Source: Bacteroidota bacterium (GTDB lineage Bacteria > Bacteroidota > Bacteroidia > Palsa-948). Taken from it: 64,000 nucleotides of DNA. Positions 60,278-64,000 of the stretch are shown piece after piece. The stretch is taken from positions 1-64,000 of the forward strand of contig JACQAL010000060.1 in the NCBI GenBank assembly GCA_016195025.1. The letters are read 5' to 3'. The notes beneath the pieces were generated by a model. That model was not told the DNA's origin, made no database searches, and worked only from the letters and a program-made list of their open reading frames with translations. The position numbers were made by a program, and so were the translations under genes. How positions within the stretch are numbered: the stretch's first letter is position 1; each line of letters begins with the position of its first letter.

Positions 60278-61321
60278 ATGAAAATCATTAAAGGAATTTT
60301 AATCACACTTGTTATTCTTGCAGTAATTATTACCGTTATAGGATTTCTTTCGCCAAGGCACGTTCATGTTGAACGTTCGATGACAATCAAAGCACCTGTG
60401 GAAATTGTGCATGCACAAATCAACAATTTAAAAAACTGGAACAATTGGTCGCCCTGGTATAAAATGGATACCGCTATGAAAATGGAATACAATACTATTG
60501 CAGAAGGAGCTGGCGCAAGTTTCAAATGGGAAAGCAAAAATAAAAATGTTGGCAGCGGAGATTTAACAATCACATCAAGCACCAAAGATTCGATTGTAAC
60601 CGCGATGAACTTTATGGAAAACGGAACGGCAACCGGAAAATTTGTTTTCACGAAAGCGGATAGTCCGAAGGACTCCTTACGGAGCGGTACAAAAGTTACC
60701 TGGACAATGGAAAGCGATATGGGAATGAATCCTATAGGAAGAATTTTTGGTTTGTTCATGGATAAAATGGTAGGAAAAGATTTTGAAAAAGGACTTGCAG
60801 GAATTAAAGATGTGGCAGAAGCAACTCCGACCGGACCGAAAAAATACCGCGGCTATGAAGTGGTGGAAATGGATTCGCCTGAAATTATTTTCATAGGAAA
60901 AAAAGATTCAATAAGCCGGAATAAAATTTCTGAGTTCTATCAGAAAAATCTTCCTGCAGTTTTTGAAGCGGTGAAAAAAGAAAAACTCCAGCCCGCAATT
61001 CCTTTTCCTTCCGGATTATTTTTCAAATGGGATACTGTAAATAAAATAACTGTGATGGCTGCGGTAATGGCTGTGAAAGGCGATTCAAAAACAAAGGTGA
61101 AAGGATTTGAAACGTTTGTTGTTCCCGCAGGAAAAACTTTGAACATAAAATATTTTGGCGGCTATAATGGAATAGGTCCTGCTCATGAGGCAATGGATGA
61201 TTACATTAATGAAAAAGGATTTATAAAACGTACCCCTGTAAGAGAAGAATACGTGACTGACCCGATGACGGAAAAAGACAGCACTAAATGGCTGACGAAT
61301 GTAATTTATCCGGTAAAGTGA
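60278..61321 (+). CDS. Membrane-anchored SRPBCC protein with C-terminal GyrI-like effector domain
   Basis: A 347-residue protein from the ATG at 60278. One N-terminal helix (GILITLVILAVIITVIGFL) anchors it. Residues about 35-180 are a polyketide-cyclase/START-like (SRPBCC) domain with VERSMTIKAPVEIVHAQINN and NWNNWSPWYKMD. The C-terminal 150 residues resemble GyrI/AraC effector-binding domains and end TFVVPAGKTLNIKYFGGYNG. The stretch DSPKDSLRSGTK is encoded by a double palindrome at 60663-60684 that looks inserted. Ligand unknown. Confidence 0.82.
   Translation: MKIIKGILITLVILAVIITVIGFLSPRHVHVERSMTIKAPVEIVHAQINNLKNWNNWSPWYKMDTAMKMEYNTIAEGAGASFKWESKNKNVGSGDLTITSSTKDSIVTAMNFMENGTATGKFVFTKADSPKDSLRSGTKVTWTMESDMGMNPIGRIFGLFMDKMVGKDFEKGLAGIKDVAEATPTGPKKYRGYEVVEMDSPEIIFIGKKDSISRNKISEFYQKNLPAVFEAVKKEKLQPAIPFPSGLFFKWDTVNKITVMAAVMAVKGDSKTKVKGFETFVVPAGKTLNIKYFGGYNGIGPAHEAMDDYINEKGFIKRTPVREEYVTDPMTEKDSTKWLTNVIYPVK
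60663..60684. repeat. Double palindrome inside the SRPBCC coding region
   Basis: GTCCGAAGGAC is followed directly by CTCCTTACGGAG, two short stems, read in frame as SPKDSLRS. GTCCGAAGGAC also occurs in the GDPD-end repeat at 24585-24595. Confidence 0.5.
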
Positions 61322-62070
61322 CCGAAGAAGAACTCCTTTTATTCCTAGAAGAAAAAGTTGACAAGTATAACCGCCCTGAATTTATAGAGAGTGATCCCAT
61401 TTCCATTCCGCATAAGTTTTCAAAGAGAGAAGATATAGAGATTGCCGGATTTCTTACCGCTACAATTTCCTGGGGACAACGCATTACTATAATAAAGAAT
61501 GCAAATGAATTGATGAGACGAATGGATTTTTCTCCATACAGTTTTATCCTGAACCATTCAAAAAAAGATTTGTCTTCATTCAAAAATTTCAAACACAGAA
61601 CTTTTAATCATACTGATTTGAAATTTTTTCTCAGTTCATTAAAAAATATTTATTGCAAACATAAATCGCTTGAAAATGTTTTTATAGGCGAAAATGTAAA
61701 AGAAGCAATCATTAACTTCCGAAAAATATTTTTATCCGTTCCCCATCCTGCAAGAACGAAAAAACACATTTCAAATCCCGAAGCAAATTCATCTGCAAAA
61801 AGATTAAATATGTTTTTACGATGGATGATTCGAAAAGATAAGCGTGGAGTTGATTTTGGAATCTGGAAAAACTTTTTTCAGAAAGATTTAATGTGTCCGC
61901 TTGATGTGCATTCGGGAAATGTGGCTCGTAAACTCGGTTTGCTCGCCCGAAAACAAAACGACTGGCAAGCAGTTGAAGAACTTACCAGTCGTTTGCGTGA
62001 GTTTGATTCGAATGACCCTGTGAAATATGACTTCGCATTGTTCGGCTTAGGAGTATTCGAATCCCGATAG
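61288..62070 (+). CDS. TIGR02757/DUF2400-family protein
   Basis: A 260-residue protein whose start region reads LLLFLEEKVDKYNRPEFIESDPISIPHKFSKREDIEIAGFL (quoted in part: KVDKYNRPEFIESDPISIPH), diagnostic of the TIGR02757 family. Also present are TISWGQRITIIKNANELM, RLNMFLRWMIRKDKRGVDFG and PLDVHSGNVARKLGLL, which recall helix-hairpin DNA glycosylase-like folds. Function unknown. The ATG at 61288 overlaps the previous gene by 34 bp. A GTG at 61318 overlaps by only 4 bp and may be the true start. The stop TAG lies inside a palindrome. Confidence 0.88.
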   Translation: MADECNLSGKVTEEELLLFLEEKVDKYNRPEFIESDPISIPHKFSKREDIEIAGFLTATISWGQRITIIKNANELMRRMDFSPYSFILNHSKKDLSSFKNFKHRTFNHTDLKFFLSSLKNIYCKHKSLENVFIGENVKEAIINFRKIFLSVPHPARTKKHISNPEANSSAKRLNMFLRWMIRKDKRGVDFGIWKNFFQKDLMCPLDVHSGNVARKLGLLARKQNDWQAVEELTSRLREFDSNDPVKYDFALFGLGVFESR

Positions 62071-62080
62071 CTATCGGGAT
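62061..62080. repeat. Perfect 20-bp palindrome at a stop codon
   Basis: ATCCCGATAGCTATCGGGAT is its own reverse complement. It encodes the last residues and TAG of the TIGR02757 gene and lies 5 bp from the end of the convergent THX gene. The same family is at 83-105. It may act as a terminator stem. Confidence 0.65.
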
Positions 62081-62084
62081 TAAA

Positions 62085-62522
62085 CTATTTCTTTTTCTTT
62101 GCAGTTGATTTTTTTGCTGCCGGTTTTTTTGCTGCCGGTTTTTTTGCTGCCGGTTTTTTTGCAGAAGTTTTCTTTGCTGCGGGCTTTGCCGTTTTTTTCG
62201 CAGCAGTTTTTTTCTCTGCCTTTTTTTCTTTATGCGCAGGTTCAACTGCCGGAACTTCAACAACAGGTTCAGAAACAATCTGCGGAACTTCTGCTGTGAT
62301 TCCTTCCACCACAGGTTGAACGGTTTCCACTACAGGAACAGTTTCCATCACCGGTTTTTTTACGATTGGTTCGGCAACTGCCTTTGGAAGTTCTTTTAAT
62401 GTTTTCACCTTGCGCGATGGCGCTGACGGTCGAATTGTTTTTGATTTTTTACGAGGACGAGTAACACCTGTGGTGCCTCTCCAAATTTTTCCTCTGCGCG
62501 AGCGGATATCACCTTTTCCCAT
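62085..62522 (-). CDS. Ribosomal protein THX (bS31) with long Lys/Ala/Pro-rich tail
   Basis: A 145-residue protein. Residues 1-26 (GKGDIRSRRGKIWRGTTGV then TRPRKKSK) match small-subunit protein THX, which in Thermus is only about 26 residues and sits in the head of the 30S subunit. The rest is unlike THX. Residues 28-90 are Pro/Val/Glu-rich, with repeated VVEVPAV-like words. Residues 90-145 are Lys/Ala repeats including three KKPAA units, like histone H1-type or PAKKA tails. The tail could bind rRNA or DNA. A TACATTCG element lies upstream. Confidence 0.8.
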   Translation of the reverse strand: MGKGDIRSRRGKIWRGTTGVTRPRKKSKTIRPSAPSRKVKTLKELPKAVAEPIVKKPVMETVPVVETVQPVVEGITAEVPQIVSEPVVEVPAVEPAHKEKKAEKKTAAKKTAKPAAKKTSAKKPAAKKPAAKKPAAKKSTAKKKK

Positions 62523-62565
62523 TTGAAATATTTTTTAGTGAATTATTAATTTGTTATAAGGACTG

Positions 62566-62573
62566 CGAATGTA
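62566..62573 (-). promoter_or_regulatory. -7 element for the THX gene
   Basis: On the minus strand this reads TACATTCG, 43 bp before the start, one change from TAnnTTTG. Confidence 0.4.
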
Positions 62574-62591
62574 GAAAAATCTGCCAATGGC

Positions 62592-63260
62592 TTACCTGGA
62601 TTTCAGCAAAAAATCTTTTTCTAAAATTTCGCATTTGGGAATGGAATTTCTCAGCCATTGCAAGCGAATTTCAATTTCTTCTTCTTTTGTTACTTTCCAC
62701 TTTATCTGGGATTTTTTCAAGCGGGAAGCAAGCGTGTATAATGTCACCGCTGCTGAAACCGAAATATTCAAACTCTCCGTAAATCCCACCATCGGAATTT
62801 TTACGAATGCATCTGCCTGCTCAAATGCTAATGGAGTAGCACCACGCATTTCTGTTCCGAAGAAAAGCGCGGTTTTGTTTTCAATATTTAATTCTTCAAT
62901 TGAACAATCGTTTTTATGCGGAGATGTGACAATGATTTTGTATCTTTTTTTTTTCAAGGACGAAATGCAATCAAAAGTATTTTCGGGTTTTGAATTATAC
63001 TTATATATAGTAAGCCATTTGAGCGAGCCAAGTTCCACATCGGGGTTTGCTTCAAACTTATTTTGATTTTCTATGATGTGCACATCCTGAATTCCGAAAC
63101 AATCGCACGAGCGCAAAACCGCTGCAGCATTGTGCGGCTGGTAAATATCTTCGAGAACAAGAGTGAGATGGCGTGTGCGTTCAGCGATGACTTCATCAAA
63201 ACGCTTCAAACGCTTTGCAGTAACAAAGCCGGAAAGATATTCCAACAACTCTTTACTCAT
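62592..63260 (-). CDS. trmH: TrmH-type tRNA 2'-O-methyltransferase
   Basis: A 222-residue SPOUT enzyme. The ATG at 63260 is chosen because it overlaps the arginase-family stop and matches the family start (MSKELLEYLSGFVTAKRL). Motif 1 is LVLEDIYQPHNAAAVLRSCD, motif 2 is TALFFGTEMRGATPLAFEQAD, and motif 3 is MVGFTESLNISVSAAVTLY. These bind S-adenosylmethionine in the trefoil knot. The length and C-terminal extension (KSQIKWKVTKEEEIEIRLQW) fit TrmH, which methylates G18 of tRNA. Confidence 0.9.
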   Translation of the reverse strand: MSKELLEYLSGFVTAKRLKRFDEVIAERTRHLTLVLEDIYQPHNAAAVLRSCDCFGIQDVHIIENQNKFEANPDVELGSLKWLTIYKYNSKPENTFDCISSLKKKRYKIIVTSPHKNDCSIEELNIENKTALFFGTEMRGATPLAFEQADAFVKIPMVGFTESLNISVSAAVTLYTLASRLKKSQIKWKVTKEEEIEIRLQWLRNSIPKCEILEKDFLLKSR

Positions 63261-64000
63261 TAACTGAATTTTGCGAGTCCGTTTGAAACCGCAGTGAGAT
63301 TGCACATTTTGAAAAGCATTCTTGCGCCAACGTTTCCGTTCCATTCATCTTTTCCTGGCGCAACTTCATTCAAATCGAAACCAATAATTTTTTTTCCGCT
63401 CTTTACTACTTCTGTGATGAGATAAACTGCCTGCTCAAATTCCAATCCTCCGGGAACAGGCGTGCCGGTGTTAGGGCAAAGTTTCGGATCAAGCCCGTCA
63501 ATATCAAAACTCAGATAAACTTTTTCCGGAAGTTCGGAAACAATTTCTTCGCAAATGTTTTTCCAGATTTTTCCTTCATATATTTCATTTTTCATCCTAT
63601 AATCGAAAAAAGTTTTCACTCTGCCGTTTGAAGAATTAATAAGATTATTTTCTTCTTCGCACCAGTCGCGGATTCCAACCTGAACTAATTTTTTTATTTG
63701 TGGAATCTTTAATACATTATACATAATCGAAGCGTGGGAATATTCAAAACCTTCGTATGCTTTTCTCAAATCGCAGTGCGCGTCAATCTGCAGAATTCCA
63801 AACTCATTTTTTTCTACCAGCGCTTCCATAAAACCAAGAGGAGTGCTGTGGTCTCCGCCAACCAATCCGACAATTTTATTTTTCTGCAAATATTTTTTTG
63901 CTGATTCTTTCACCCAAGATTTTAATTCTTCACAACCTTTATTTACTTCAGCGCAGATTTTTTTCATTGCCGAGGTTTCGGTGGAAACTCCTTTTTCAAT
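63260..64000 (-). CDS. Arginase/agmatinase-family protein, 5' end beyond the window
   Basis: The last 246 or so codons of an ureohydrolase-fold gene; the frame stays open to the window edge (EKGVSTETSAMKKICAEV). Manganese ligands lie in GLVGGDHST, LQIDAHCDLR and LSFDIDGLDP, with GTPVPGGLEFEQAV and FDLNEVAPGKDEWNGNVGARM towards the end. These hydrolyse guanidino groups of arginine, agmatine or formiminoglutamate. Which substrate is used cannot be decided. In this phylum the family is common and often unassigned. It overlaps trmH by one base. Confidence 0.9.
   Translation of the reverse strand: MEKGVSTETSAMKKICAEVNKGCEELKSWVKESAKKYLQKNKIVGLVGGDHSTPLGFMEALVEKNEFGILQIDAHCDLRKAYEGFEYSHASIMYNVLKIPQIKKLVQVGIRDWCEEENNLINSSNGRVKTFFDYRMKNEIYEGKIWKNICEEIVSELPEKVYLSFDIDGLDPKLCPNTGTPVPGGLEFEQAVYLITEVVKSGKKIIGFDLNEVAPGKDEWNGNVGARMLFKMCNLTAVSNGLAKFS

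Noticed and set aside
62097-62180. Minisatellite of GCTGCCGGTTTTTTT units as a separate element
   Set aside because: It is the coding sequence for the KKPAA repeats of the THX tail, so it is explained by the protein.

Overview
The window is chromosomal DNA of a Bacteroidota (Bacteroidetes) bacterium, probably uncultured. Four things point there. Several secreted proteins end in type IX secretion (T9SS) sorting domains of type A or type B. Start sites are repeatedly preceded by the Bacteroidota -7 promoter element TAnnTTTG. The neighbour set DUF6427/DUF6341-like/purD is present, as is a TIGR02757-family gene. The 11-subunit complex I operon has nuoABCDHIJKLMN but no nuoEFG. One tRNA (tRNA-Cys, GCA) is visible; there is no rRNA, CRISPR array or intact transposase.

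Layout. 1-525: decayed repeat-rich DNA with the last codons of a T9SS sorting domain. 526-2265: trxB and a MORN-like secreted protein. 2314-16734: envelope glycan region with two TPR-tailed polytopic glycosyltransferases, a GT2/small protein/GMC oxidoreductase/epimerase operon on the minus strand, recQ, a GT4 and a YfhO-type membrane protein. 16777-25857: T9SS Kelch protein, carB, tRNA-Cys, folB, a lipoamide-dehydrogenase-like flavoprotein without the redox cysteines, a GDPD phosphodiesterase and a second Kelch protein. 26053-30277: a short LytTR-like protein, a 21-bp x 17 tandem array, a fibronectin-like protein and small envelope proteins. 30361-33495: DUF6427, DUF6341-like, purD, and two head-to-head gene fragments (YceI and cupredoxin). 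33600-44247: secreted and adhesin-like proteins (PKD/CHU_C, collagen-like, T9SS), a propeller-amidohydrolase and a third TPR membrane glycosyltransferase. 44368-55418: the nuo operon, with a DUF559 endonuclease gene where nuoEFG would lie and an unknown proline-rich gene at its end. 55468-64000: a STAS-like pair (one frameshifted), threonine aldolase, an ABC ATPase-SDR-MFS run, a SRPBCC/GyrI-like protein, TIGR02757, a ribosomal THX protein with a long Lys/Ala/Pro tail, a TrmH methyltransferase and an arginase-family gene cut by the window end.

The strongest unexplained signals are these. (1) The exact 21-bp array lies 39 bp after a LytTR-like gene; 21 bp is about the spacing between LytTR half-sites. 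(2) Many families of short palindromic repeats crowd the nuo operon and have entered reading frames (NuoL, two T9SS domains, GDPD, SRPBCC/GyrI, DUF559). (3) Two non-coding elements of 121-146 bp have terminal inverted repeats and flanking duplications, like MITEs. (4) The nuoEFG position is occupied by a repeat-bracketed DUF559 gene. (5) A Lpd-like enzyme lacks both catalytic cysteines.
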